DNA of 15,712 nt from WRMR01 sp031548645 (lineage in GTDB: Bacteria; Planctomycetota; Planctomycetia; Pirellulales; Thermoguttaceae). The stretch covers positions 1 to 15,712 of the forward strand of contig JAVBQX010000349.1 in NCBI GenBank assembly GCA_031548645.1. Direction: 5' to 3'. A program made the position numbers and the translations under genes. Positions 5,903 to 13,752 of this stretch are shown piece after piece. The notes below the pieces were generated by a model. That model worked only from the letters and a program-made list of their open reading frames with translations, had not been told where the DNA came from and made no database searches. Position 1 is the stretch's first letter. Each line of letters opens with the position of its first letter.

Positions 5903-8056
5903 ATGCTATCGAAAGCACAGGAATATTTGAGGGCGGGACTGTCCGTCCTGCCCGCGCGGAAGGACCGAAAAATCCCCATCCTTTCGTGGAAACCCTACCA
6001 GGAGCGTTTGCCGACGGAAGAGGAATTGACTCGCTGGTTTTCCAAGCCGCCCGATTCGCTCTGTCTCATCACCGGCAAGGTCTCCGGCCATCTGGAGATC
6101 ATCGACTTCGACAACGCCGGGGAAGCCTTTCTGCCCTGGGTCGAAAAAATCGACCAGGCTCTTCTCGACAAACTCGTCATCGAACGCTCGCAGTCGGGCG
6201 GCTGGCACGTCATCTATCGTTACGAGTCCCCCGTCAACGCCAGCATGAAACTCGCCATGCGGCCCGAATACGACATCGGCGACACCTTTTTTGAGAAAGG
6301 CATCGAATACGCGAAAATCAACGGCAAGCAGCTTGTCGTGCGTGTCGATAAGAACGGCAAAAAATTCGTCATCGTGCTCCTGATCGAAACGCGCGGGGAA
6401 GGCGGATTGTTTTTGTGCTGTCCGTCGCCCGGCTATGAGATCATGCAGGGTGCGCTCACGAACCTGCCCGTGATCTCCACGAGCGAACGTGACGCTTTGC
6501 TGACGGAGGCATGGGGTTTTAATCAACCCATCGACGAGGCCTCTCACAGGCCGTCTGTCGCGGCCACAAGGCCGGTGGTCGAGCGCCCGGGCGACGAGTT
6601 CAATCACACCGTCGATATCCGGCATCTGCTCAAAATGCACGGCTGGACGTATGTCGAAACCAAAGGCGACGGCAACGAGTGCTGGTGCAGGCCCGGCAAA
6701 AAGGACGGTATCTCCGCCACGCTGCGCAACGTCGACGGCCAGTGGCAGTTCTATGTCTTTTCGACCAATGCCTATCCCTTCGAGGCAAGTCAGAGCTATT
6801 CGGCCTTCGCGACCTATACCATGCTGGAACACAACGGCGATTTCGAGGCGGCGACCAGAACGCTCGGCGCCAACGGCTACGGCAAAACGCCGACGCCCGA
6901 TGCACTCGGCGTCGATCTGTCGAATTTCAATCAAAACAATCCCAACAAAAAGCGAATTGTCAGGAAACTTAAATATATGGCCCTGGAACAAGTGGACCCT
7001 TCGGACATACACTTTCTCTGGAAAAATCGTTTTATCAAAGGAAAACTCAATCTGATCGGTGGGGACGGTTCGGCGGGAAAAACATGGCTCATGTGTTACG
7101 TCTGTGCGACGATTTCCACGGGACGTAACTGGCCCGATGAATCGCCTTGCGAACAGGGCGGCTGCATTTTCTTCACGAGCGAGGACGGGATTGCCGATAC
7201 CATCTTGCCGCGCATCATGGACCAGGGCGGTGATCCGTCTCACATTTATGTGCCGACGGTCGTGAAAAACCAGTTGCGCGGCACGGAAGAGGAATTCGCC
7301 GTAATTGATACCGATGTCCTTGAACAGATGATTCTCGAACTTGAAGAAAAACATGGCAAGGGCTATGTCAAACTGATCGTGTTCGATCCGGTCACCGCGT
7401 TCATGGGATTGATCGACGAATTCAAGAACAACCAGGTGCGGGCCGCGTTCCGACCGATCATTCGTTTGGCAGATGATTACGGTTTTACGATGCTTGGGGT
7501 CGGTCATCCGCGCAAAGGTGCGATTGCATTCGGTTCGGCGGCGGAAGCGTGGAGCGGGTCGTCGGCTTATGTCAACGCCGCACGTATGGTTTGGAACGTC
7601 TATCACGACAAAAAGAGCGGCATTCGCCGCATGCTCGCTTCCAAGTTCAATCTGATCGAACAGGCTCCCGGTCTTGAGTATTGTGTGCGCAACGGCATTG
7701 TCCATTTTATCAATACGCAAATTGACATGTCGGCGGACGAATATCTCGAAGAACAACGCGCGAAAACGAAACGGGGACGCCCGCGTCACAGCATCGGTGA
7801 TGTTGAGGAATGGCTGCACTTGTATCTCAAGGAAGGTCCCAAGCCTTGCGGAGACCGCGACGATTCCAAAGACGTCGATTCGGTGTTCGGTCAGGCCAAG
7901 GCGAGAAAGTATTCGCGTGACAAAGTCTATGAAGCCGCCAAAAGCCTCGGGGTCATCAAACGCAAACCGGGCGTGGCCGACAAGTGGATGTGGGAACTGC
8001 CAAATGGCGATGTTTCCGGCGAACCGGCTCCCGATTTCGAGGAATGGAACGGTTGA
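5903..8056 (+). CDS. Primase-polymerase / RecA-like helicase fusion (replication protein)
   Basis: A 717-residue two-module replication protein. The N-terminal part (1-185) is an archaeo-eukaryotic-type primase-polymerase domain: helical start with GLSVLPARKDRKIP, catalytic-type acidic strand IDFD (67-70), SGGWHVIYRY (98-107), and ETRGEGGLFLCCPSPGY (162-178), all typical of PrimPol proteins of phages and plasmids. Residues 230-325 form a linker domain. The second module opens with Walker A GGDGSAGKT (386-394), then GGCIFFTSEDG and a Walker B-like LIVFDPV, as in RepA/AAA_25 hexameric helicases. The C-terminus (from about 615) has a basic GRPRHS segment and a likely winged helix. Start: AGGAG six bases before the ATG at 5903. 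It would prime and unwind DNA for replication of the element. The repeat array that begins 45 bases beyond its stop is a natural candidate for its origin. Confidence 0.85.
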   Translation: MLSKAQEYLRAGLSVLPARKDRKIPILSWKPYQERLPTEEELTRWFSKPPDSLCLITGKVSGHLEIIDFDNAGEAFLPWVEKIDQALLDKLVIERSQSGGWHVIYRYESPVNASMKLAMRPEYDIGDTFFEKGIEYAKINGKQLVVRVDKNGKKFVIVLLIETRGEGGLFLCCPSPGYEIMQGALTNLPVISTSERDALLTEAWGFNQPIDEASHRPSVAATRPVVERPGDEFNHTVDIRHLLKMHGWTYVETKGDGNECWCRPGKKDGISATLRNVDGQWQFYVFSTNAYPFEASQSYSAFATYTMLEHNGDFEAATRTLGANGYGKTPTPDALGVDLSNFNQNNPNKKRIVRKLKYMALEQVDPSDIHFLWKNRFIKGKLNLIGGDGSAGKTWLMCYVCATISTGRNWPDESPCEQGGCIFFTSEDGIADTILPRIMDQGGDPSHIYVPTVVKNQLRGTEEEFAVIDTDVLEQMILELEEKHGKGYVKLIVFDPVTAFMGLIDEFKNNQVRAAFRPIIRLADDYGFTMLGVGHPRKGAIAFGSAAEAWSGSSAYVNAARMVWNVYHDKKSGIRRMLASKFNLIEQAPGLEYCVRNGIVHFINTQIDMSADEYLEEQRAKTKRGRPRHSIGDVEEWLHLYLKEGPKPCGDRDDSKDVDSVFGQAKARKYSRDKVYEAAKSLGVIKRKPGVADKWMWELPNGDVSGEPAPDFEEWNG

Positions 8057-8100
8057 AAATCCCGCAGGTCAAAAATCGACGCCATTGCACATTTTTAAAT

Positions 8101-8293
8101 CCCGGAAGTTGGGCTCAAGTCTCGTATTTTATAGACTCAAATCAACTTCCTGAATCGTCAGGAAGTTCGAACTTCCGGGATGTTCGATACCAACTTCCGG
8201 AAATTGGGAAAATGACCGGAATTTCCAACTTCCGGCGCGTTTCAGGAAGTGGTTTGAGCCTTGTTTTTACGGGGTTTCGTCCCAATTTCCTGA
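8101..8293 (+). repeat. Cluster of GGAAGTT repeats in both orientations (iteron/operator-like)
   Basis: At least nine copies of a 7-10 base unit, core GGAAGTT, lie within 193 bases of non-coding DNA. Forward or near-forward copies: 8102-8110, 8158-8167, 8199-8205 (GGAAATT), 8242-8250. Reverse copies: 8144-8153, 8170-8178, 8192-8200, 8227-8235, 8284-8293 (AATTTCC). Two flank types occur, CCGGAAGTT and TCAGGAAGTT. AACTTCCTGA at 8144-8153 and TCAGGAAGTT at 8158-8167 form a perfect 10-bp inverted repeat with a 4-base centre; 8192-8205 is a near-perfect 14-bp palindrome. GGCTCAA (8112-8118) and TTGAGCC (8254-8260) make an outer inverted pair. The place, right behind a primase-helicase gene, suits a replication origin with Rep-binding iterons; an operator array or a structured transcript end is the alternative. 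Confidence 0.75.
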
Positions 8294-8755
8294 AAATCCC
8301 CATGTGACACTGAGAACAAAATGGCGGCAAACCCGGCGCCAATCGCTTTGCGCTCACCCCAGCGCAGGACACAAATCTCACGTTTCTGCTTAAAACGCAC
8401 TGTTTTGACGCATCGGATTCTGTATTATTGTCACAAATATATAGTGCGTAATTTACGGTACTTACGAAAACAGCACGTAAATAGGTAGTCATTACTAATC
8501 TGCTGAATGATGTAACTTATTGCTACACGTGTCCTTCCGGCGTTTCAAAAATCAATATTTGGGTGTGGAATGAGCCACGCGGTTAGAGACAGTTTGTTGC
8601 AAGGGTGGCGGTTTTTATTCCTTGATGTGCAATTACTTAGAACGAGTCGTCTACATCTATTTCACGTAATTGCGCCGGATCGTTTTTTGCCGTTGCGTCT
8701 CCGGTTTTCAAGCGGAAACGGGCGCGGCTTTCACTCTTTTTTAGAAAAAATAAAT
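8294..8755. other. Non-coding stretch between repeat array and methyltransferase genes
   Basis: I see no convincing gene here. The part from about 8400 to 8520 is AT-rich, with a 7-bp inverted pair ATTTACG (8451-8457) and CGTAAAT (8476-8482), and could be a DNA-unwinding element beside the repeat array or a promoter region for the methyltransferase pair. I could not find a sigma-70 promoter with good spacing. The frame of the downstream methyltransferase is open back to ATG 8570, but the residues encoded (8570-8755) look like random sequence and the conserved ParB domain begins only after 8756. Confidence 0.4.
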
Positions 8756-10255
8756 ATGGAAACCACTTTTAATATTGAACTGCGTGACATCGATTCGATC
8801 ACGCCCTATGAAAACAATCCACGAATCAATGACGGCGCGGTCGATGCGGTCGCGGCGAGTCTGGAGCAGTTCGGGTTTCGGCAGCCCATCGTTGTCGACG
8901 CGGATGGCGTCATCATCGCTGGCCACACCCGGTGGAGAAGTGCCAAAAAACTCGGCCTCACGAAAGTCCCGGTGCATGTCGCGGTCGACCTTTCGCCGGA
9001 GCAGGTGAAGGCATATCGCTTGGCCGACAACAAGACCGGCGAGCTGGCCGAATGGAATCTCGACATTTTGCCCATCGAACTTGCCGAACTTCGCGACGCG
9101 GGTTTCGACATGTCGTTGTTGGCTTTCGATGAAAAAGAACTTGCGAGTCTTTTGACGATGCAGGTTCAAAGCGGGCATTGCGATCCCGATCATGTGCCGG
9201 AGCCGCCGGACGAACCGATCACACAAAAAGGCGACCTCTGGATACTGGGCGACCATCGTTTGTTGTGTGGTGACAGCGCAAGTGTAAGTGATGTCGATTA
9301 CCTAATTGACGGAAGTGTAATGCAGGCAACTATTTGCGACCCGCCGTACAACGTCAAGGTTGAATCGCGTAGCAACAACGCAATTGCCGCAGGGCTATCG
9401 AGTTATACACAAACGCATCACCAGCAATTCGACGCGGCGCGTTTGGGCAACGTCGAACCGACGACGCAAAAACTGCGGCCCAAGGATCGCCCGTTGGAAA
9501 ACGATTTTGTTTCGGACGAGGAGTTTGATCGTTTGCTCGACGGCTGGTTCGGCAACATCGCGCGCGTCATGCAACCGGGCGGCGCGTTTTACATTTACGG
9601 CGGTTATGCGAACCTCGCGAATTATCCCCAGTTTTTGAAAAAACACAACCTGTACTTTTCACAGGCGATTATCTGGGTGAAGGATCATCCCGTCCTGACA
9701 CGCAAGGATTACTTGGGCGATCACGAATGGTGTTTCTATGGTTGGAAACTCGGCGCGGGTCACAAGTTTTACGGGCCGAACAATATCACCGATACGTGGA
9801 AACTCTCCCGGGATCATAACGGCAACTGCGCCATCGGCAGCGGTGTGCGTTTGAACTTCCCGGACGGTTCGCGTTTGGACGTTTTGCCGCCAAGTGACAA
9901 ACACCGTGTACGTGAGGTCGAACTCAAGGAGGATTCAGTCAATCTCATCGGCATGAATGCCGTCACCGACGTCTGGCGCGTCAAAAAAGTCAACCCACAG
10001 CAGATGGTGCATCTCACGGAAAAACCGACGGAACTTGGAGTTAGGGCAATCGGCTATTCAACGCAACCGGGCGAGAACGTGCTGGAATTGTTCGGCGGCA
10101 GCGGCTCGACCCTGATCGCCTGTGAAATGACCGGGCGTAAATGTTTTGCGATGGAAATCGACCGTTGGTATGCCGACGTCATCGTCCAACGTTGGCAGGA
10201 ATTCACGGGGCGCAAGGCGGAATTGGTGAGGAGGAACAATGCCAACAACGGATAA
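8756..10255 (+). CDS. ParB-domain / DNA adenine (N6) methyltransferase fusion
   Basis: A 499-residue fusion. Residues 8-135 are a ParB/Srx-like domain (ITPYENNPRIND, then GFRQPIVVDADGVIIAGHTRW at 40-60 and RLADNKTGELAEW at 88-100). Residues 160-490 are a DNA amino-methyltransferase: GDHRLLCGDS (165-174), catalytic DPPY (195-198), and the cofactor site LELFGGSGSTL (443-453) near the C-terminus. Catalytic motif before cofactor motif is the beta-class order, and DPPY favours N6-adenine. This ParB-MTase layout is common in phages and prophages and usually acts without a restriction partner. Residues 345-412, between the catalytic and cofactor motifs, look like a long target-recognition insertion. 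The ATG at 8756 lacks a clear SD (TTAGAAAAAATAAAT precedes it) but begins exactly at the ParB fold. The 3' end overlaps the next gene by 17 bases. Confidence 0.88.
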   Translation: METTFNIELRDIDSITPYENNPRINDGAVDAVAASLEQFGFRQPIVVDADGVIIAGHTRWRSAKKLGLTKVPVHVAVDLSPEQVKAYRLADNKTGELAEWNLDILPIELAELRDAGFDMSLLAFDEKELASLLTMQVQSGHCDPDHVPEPPDEPITQKGDLWILGDHRLLCGDSASVSDVDYLIDGSVMQATICDPPYNVKVESRSNNAIAAGLSSYTQTHHQQFDAARLGNVEPTTQKLRPKDRPLENDFVSDEEFDRLLDGWFGNIARVMQPGGAFYIYGGYANLANYPQFLKKHNLYFSQAIIWVKDHPVLTRKDYLGDHEWCFYGWKLGAGHKFYGPNNITDTWKLSRDHNGNCAIGSGVRLNFPDGSRLDVLPPSDKHRVREVELKEDSVNLIGMNAVTDVWRVKKVNPQQMVHLTEKPTELGVRAIGYSTQPGENVLELFGGSGSTLIACEMTGRKCFAMEIDRWYADVIVQRWQEFTGRKAELVRRNNANNG

Positions 10256-11060
10256 CCCAATTGTTTTACAGTGTGGCGATTGTTTGGAACTGTTAAAAAA
10301 CGTGGAATCGGATTCAGTTTCACTCTGCATCACTTCACCGCCGTATGCCGATCAACGCAAGGCGACGTATGGCGGCATAGCTCCGGACAAATATGTTGAC
10401 TGGTTTGTCCCCATTGCCATCGAGTTGTATCGTGTTTTGAAGCCCACGGGAACAATGATCATAAACCTGAAAGAAAAGATTGTCAATGGTGAGCGACATA
10501 CATACGTCATTGATTTGATCAAAGCCTTGCGTTCAATTTCATTTTTTTGGACAGACGAGTACCTTTGGGTAAAGAGCAATTCGGCCCCCGGCAAATGGCC
10601 CAATAGATTCCGCGACAGTTGGGAACGTTTGTTACAATTCAACAAGCAGAAACATTTCGCGATGTACCAACAAGCTGTTATGGTCCCTCGCAAACCCAAC
10701 ACCGCCAAGCGGGTTCAGCATCTTTCGGAGAACGATTGCCGTCGCATGGCGTCGAAAACGGGCAGCACCTTCGGGAAAAACATGTCGCGATGGAAGGATC
10801 GGGAGATGGTGTACCCCTCGAATGTACTGGTTTTGGCGACGGAAACGCAGAACAGAGGCCACAGCGCCGTGTTCCCGGAACGTCTGCCGGAATTTTTCAT
10901 CAAACTCTTCACTTTGCCGGGCGATCTGGTGCTGGATTGTTTCTGCGGCTCGGGTACAACAGGTGTTGTTTGCACGAGACTGGGTCGCCGTTTTATCGGT
11001 ATGGATGTTCAGGAGCAATACATTGATCTGGCGCGAAATCGTATTGCGTCGTTCAATTGA
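10239..11060 (+). CDS. DNA amino-methyltransferase with SPPY motif (N4-cytosine type)
   Basis: A 273-residue methyltransferase. Catalytic SPPY lies at 33-36 (CITSPPYADQR) after the strand LQCGDCLELL; VLKPTGTMIINL (66-77) follows; the cofactor motif LDCFCGSGTTG is at 232-242 and RFIGMDVQEQYIDLARNRI closes the fold. This is again the beta-class order. Ser in place of Asp in the catalytic box is typical of N4-cytosine enzymes such as those of the PvuII group, though some SPPY enzymes methylate adenine. The region 150-200 (RKPNTAKRVQHLSEND..., DREMVYPSNVL) is the likely target-recognition part. GAGGAGG sits just ahead of the ATG, inside the preceding gene, so the pair is translated together. An intrinsic terminator follows about 80 bases after the stop. 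No restriction gene is adjacent. Confidence 0.87.
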   Translation: MPTTDNPIVLQCGDCLELLKNVESDSVSLCITSPPYADQRKATYGGIAPDKYVDWFVPIAIELYRVLKPTGTMIINLKEKIVNGERHTYVIDLIKALRSISFFWTDEYLWVKSNSAPGKWPNRFRDSWERLLQFNKQKHFAMYQQAVMVPRKPNTAKRVQHLSENDCRRMASKTGSTFGKNMSRWKDREMVYPSNVLVLATETQNRGHSAVFPERLPEFFIKLFTLPGDLVLDCFCGSGTTGVVCTRLGRRFIGMDVQEQYIDLARNRIASFN

Positions 11061-11069
11061 TCTTTGTCG

Positions 11070-11132
11070 CGAGAATGGGCTATTTCAGCATCATTTTGCG
11101 AGTCATTTTCGCGGCAGGAATTTTACAAAATA
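11070..11132 (+). repeat. Long direct repeat, copy 1
   Basis: A segment with a second copy at 14771-14831 in the same orientation. The 41-base core (11092-11132, starting CATTTTGCGAGTCATTT and ending with GGAATTTTACAAAATA) matches 14791-14831 at 39 of 41 positions. The 22 bases before it (CGAGAATGGGCTAT...) are also related, with gaps. It starts nine bases after the methyltransferase stop and ends just before an intrinsic terminator. It may be one end of an inserted cargo segment, an attachment-site duplication, or a shared regulatory element. Confidence 0.8.
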
Positions 11133-11140
11133 AGATATTT

Positions 11141-11171
11141 CCGCACTCAATAATCGTGCGGTTTTCTTTTT
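11141..11171 (+). terminator. Intrinsic terminator after the methyltransferase pair
   Basis: CCGCAC (11141-11146) and GTGCGG (11156-11161) form a perfect 6-bp GC-rich stem with a 9-base loop, followed at once by TTTTCTTTTT. This is a standard rho-independent terminator for plus-strand transcription. It separates the methyltransferase unit from the chemotaxis receptor gene. Confidence 0.8.
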
Positions 11172-11235
11172 AAGAGATCACAATATTTCCCATGCGTAAA
11201 CACTAGAATGTGTGAATGGAGAACAAATCACCGGT

Positions 11236-11278
11236 AATTTTTATCAAAGCAGGTAAAAATTGACGGCAAATTTTTATC
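11236..11278 (+). promoter_or_regulatory. Direct repeats AATTTTTATC flanking the -35 box (operator candidate)
   Basis: AATTTTTATC occurs at 11236-11245 and again at 11269-11278, 33 bases apart (about three helical turns), and the inverted version GGTAAAAATT lies between them at 11252-11261, touching the -35 hexamer. Such same-face spacing is common for dimeric regulators. No regulator can be named. Confidence 0.4.
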
Positions 11279-11289
11279 TATGACATAAT
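11260..11289 (+). promoter_or_regulatory. Predicted sigma-70-type promoter of the chemotaxis receptor gene
   Basis: TTGACG (11260-11265) and CATAAT (11284-11289), each one base from consensus, are 18 bases apart. The leader to the receptor ATG would be about 145 bases. The setting is AT-rich and lies downstream of a terminator, as expected for an independently transcribed gene. Inferred from sequence only. Confidence 0.55.
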
Positions 11290-11443
11290 ATTATTATGAG
11301 AATTATAAATTCTTAATGCATTTCTGGAAGTAAAAACCGCCATTCAATTCAATTATGCGGAAAGTAAAGAATTTTCGCATGATGCCACCTGAAAGCATTT
11401 CTCCGGTCACATGATGAAAATCTGGTGAAAGAGATCAACAGAG

Positions 11444-13651
11444 ATGAATAATTTTTCGATCCGAACAAAACTATTGTGTGGTTTTACGATTGTCCTCGTA
11501 CTCCTGTGCGGAGTGGGGTTTGCCGGACTGTACTGTCTTTCCTTGGCAAATTTCTATTCGGACTCAATGGGAGAACAAAAAGATGTTGAGGATGATGCCG
11601 AAATACTCAAAGCCCTGGTTTATCAAACCCGATTTACCGCCATGCGAGGGCTTTACAGTAAAGATATTCGCGTCAAAGATAAAATGGACAAAAACATCCT
11701 CCAAACCTATCGGGATTATCTTGATGGTCGCATAGAAGTCCTGGATGGAGAAGCCAATGAAATCCTTCAGCGGATCATCGGCCGACTGGATGGCACCAAA
11801 CAACAGGAAGCCCAGGACATTGAAATCTGCGAAAAGATCAGACCGCTATTTCGCGATTACGCCGACCTGACCACCGAATGGGCCGATATTCAGGATAAAA
11901 TTCTTGATTCGGCTTCCCAACGGGTCATGTTGGCTGATTCCATGAAAAATGCCATTGATCAAATCATCCAAAAAACGGACGAAAACGCAACCCAGGAAGA
12001 AAAAACTGTCGAGATCAATGAAAAAAGTGAACCGTACACTCACAGACGTCTGGTAATGCGTCAACAGCAGTTGGGACATATTCTTGAACAAATCGAACTT
12101 TGTCGTCGGCTGACCAGGGAACAAATCACGATTTCCGATCCTGCGGCACTTCAGGAATTCAATTCCAAGGTCTTTGCGATTTTTGATCAAACCCGAAAAT
12201 ATATTTCTGAGGTACAGCCGCTGTTTCGGACGGCTGAAAATGCCGAAAACGCTCAAAAGGCTTTGGAGTACTTTTCCGACTGGGAAACAGAAGTTCACAA
12301 ATACACGGAATATATTGCCCGGCAGCAAACGCTATTCCACGATTTTGGCATAGTCGCTCAAAATATCGTCAGTCATACGGAAACCGTGATCGAGCACGCC
12401 AACGCCAGGGCTACGGAATCTTCCGAAGCGCTGGATACGATGATCGCTTATGCCAACATGGCGATTTATGGTGTGATTATCGCGGCCGGAGTGATCGGAA
12501 TTACCCTGGGATTGGTTTTGACCAGGAATATTACGTCAGGAATAAGCAAAGCGGTTACCTGTATGAATTCCATTGCGGCTGAAGGGGACCTTAATCAAAG
12601 CGTTTCCAAGAGTGACATGGAGCGTCAGGATGAAATCGGTTCCTTGATGAGATCCGTCCATGAAATCCTTGAAACATTCAGAAGCGTCGAATCACTTGCA
12701 CGGGAGCTCGCAGACGGTAATTGGCAGGCGGAGGTACGTATCCGAGGTACGAAGGACGCCATGAACATCAATCTGGCTTCCATGCTGGACCAAATCAATG
12801 AAGCATTGATGGAAATCCACAAGAGCATCAACCAGGTTTCCACAGGGGCTGGTGAAGTGGCATCAGCCTCTCATGCCCTTTCCAATGGAACCCAAACGTC
12901 GGCCGCATCGGTGGAAGAGATTTCCGCCTCGATGCATGAAATCAGCAGCCAAACCAGTACCAATGCCTCAAACGCCTCGGAAGCGCAGGGAATAGCACAG
13001 GCAGCAAGTCAGGCCGCCGCGGAAGGTCAAAAGGCCATGAAAGACATGGTGAATGCCATGAGTCGCATTACGGACCATTCCCAGGAAATCCAGAGGGTGA
13101 TCAAAGTGATCGACGATATCGCGTTCCAAACCAATCTCCTGGCATTGAATGCGGCGGTGGAAGCGGCACGGGCGGGAGCACATGGCAAGGGATTTGCTGT
13201 GGTTGCCGAAGAAGTGCGGAATCTCGCCGCACGCAGTTCCAAGGCGGCCAATGAAACAACGGATTTGATTTCCAGGAGCGGGGAAGAAATTCGAAGTGGT
13301 GGCGCTGTGGCCGTTCGAACCTCGGAAACCCTCAATGCCATTGTCGGCCAAATTGAGAAAACATCGAATCTGGTTTCAGAAATTGCGGTTGCGAGCAAGG
13401 AGCAGGCAGAAGGAGTTAAGCAAATTACCATCGGGCTCCAACAGATTGACTCCGTGACTCAACAAAACACGGCCTCGGCGGAAGAATCCGCCAGTGCATC
13501 CAATGAGATGAGTCACATGGCCCAAAGACTCCAGAAACTGATCAGCAAGTTCAAACTTCGCCCGGAAGCGATCAAAAAACAGGTCACTTCGCCGGTGTAT
13601 CATGATGAGGAAATACCTGAGCCGGAAATGGAATTCGCCGGAATCTGGTGA
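11444..13651 (+). CDS. Methyl-accepting chemotaxis protein (transmembrane receptor)
   Basis: A 735-residue receptor that senses a ligand outside the membrane and controls CheA kinase activity. TM helix 1 spans about 11-33. Residues 34-337 form a large all-helical periplasmic sensor, plausibly of the HBM (helical bimodular) type given its ~300-residue length. TM helix 2 spans 338-360, then HAMP (361-415). The cytoplasmic helical hairpin has its conserved tip at about 557-592 (IDDIAFQTNLLALNAAVEAA, GAHGKGFAVVAEEVRNLA), where CheA and CheW bind, flanked by methylation helices rich in Ala, Glu and Gln. The tail after 704 is a flexible linker ending EFAGIW. ATG 11444 starts MNNFSIRTKLL, typical of receptors; GAAAGAGA lies upstream. 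Other chemotaxis genes are absent, so it must plug into a host array. Its base composition seems more AT-rich than the surrounding genes, and it lies within the pair of long repeats. Confidence 0.95.
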   Translation: MNNFSIRTKLLCGFTIVLVLLCGVGFAGLYCLSLANFYSDSMGEQKDVEDDAEILKALVYQTRFTAMRGLYSKDIRVKDKMDKNILQTYRDYLDGRIEVLDGEANEILQRIIGRLDGTKQQEAQDIEICEKIRPLFRDYADLTTEWADIQDKILDSASQRVMLADSMKNAIDQIIQKTDENATQEEKTVEINEKSEPYTHRRLVMRQQQLGHILEQIELCRRLTREQITISDPAALQEFNSKVFAIFDQTRKYISEVQPLFRTAENAENAQKALEYFSDWETEVHKYTEYIARQQTLFHDFGIVAQNIVSHTETVIEHANARATESSEALDTMIAYANMAIYGVIIAAGVIGITLGLVLTRNITSGISKAVTCMNSIAAEGDLNQSVSKSDMERQDEIGSLMRSVHEILETFRSVESLARELADGNWQAEVRIRGTKDAMNINLASMLDQINEALMEIHKSINQVSTGAGEVASASHALSNGTQTSAASVEEISASMHEISSQTSTNASNASEAQGIAQAASQAAAEGQKAMKDMVNAMSRITDHSQEIQRVIKVIDDIAFQTNLLALNAAVEAARAGAHGKGFAVVAEEVRNLAARSSKAANETTDLISRSGEEIRSGGAVAVRTSETLNAIVGQIEKTSNLVSEIAVASKEQAEGVKQITIGLQQIDSVTQQNTASAEESASASNEMSHMAQRLQKLISKFKLRPEAIKKQVTSPVYHDEEIPEPEMEFAGIW

Positions 13652-13700
13652 TTTTATTTTGAATCAAAAAATCAATTCCAGAGAGAAGCTTTTTGCGGGT

Positions 13701-13743
13701 TTTCATCGGGCGCCTTCACACAATCTGAAGGTGCCCGATGAAA
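13701..13743. terminator. Bidirectional terminator between convergent genes
   Basis: Arms at 13701-13718 and 13726-13743 form an 18-bp stem with one G-T wobble (TCATCGGGCGCCTTCA against TGAAGGTGCCCGATGA) and a 7-base loop, CACAATC. T-rich bases precede it and A-rich bases close the arm, so it can stop transcription from both sides. It sits 50 bases after the receptor stop and ends nine bases before the stop of the opposing amidoligase gene. Confidence 0.85.
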
Positions 13744-13752
13744 TTTGGGCAT

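Noticed and set aside
5906..7819. Very long open frame on the minus strand opposite the primase-helicase gene
   Set aside because: It mirrors a gene with intact primase and helicase motifs, its own sequence shows no recognisable domain, and codon bias of the plus-strand gene explains the lack of stops.
5418..8056. Aminoadenine (Z-genome) replication system
   Set aside because: The diphosphohydrolase-type gene hinted at it, but no PurZ-like synthetase or DatZ-type HD hydrolase is present, and the polymerase is a PrimPol rather than the expected type.
8101..8293. CRISPR array
   Set aside because: Units are too short, occur in both orientations and have uneven spacing without spacer-sized intervals; no cas gene is nearby.
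7984..8307. Open frame across the end of the primase-helicase gene and the repeat array
   Set aside because: It overlaps the helicase C-terminus out of frame and then translates the GGAAGTT repeats; no start signal or domain supports it.
8400..8560. Sigma-70 promoter for the methyltransferase pair
   Set aside because: Several single hexamers (TTGACG at 8405-8410, TATTAT at 8423-8428) exist but the spacing is wrong.
8570..8755. N-terminal extension of the ParB-methyltransferase fusion from ATG 8570
   Set aside because: The extra 62 residues look like random sequence and the conserved ParB domain starts right after 8756.
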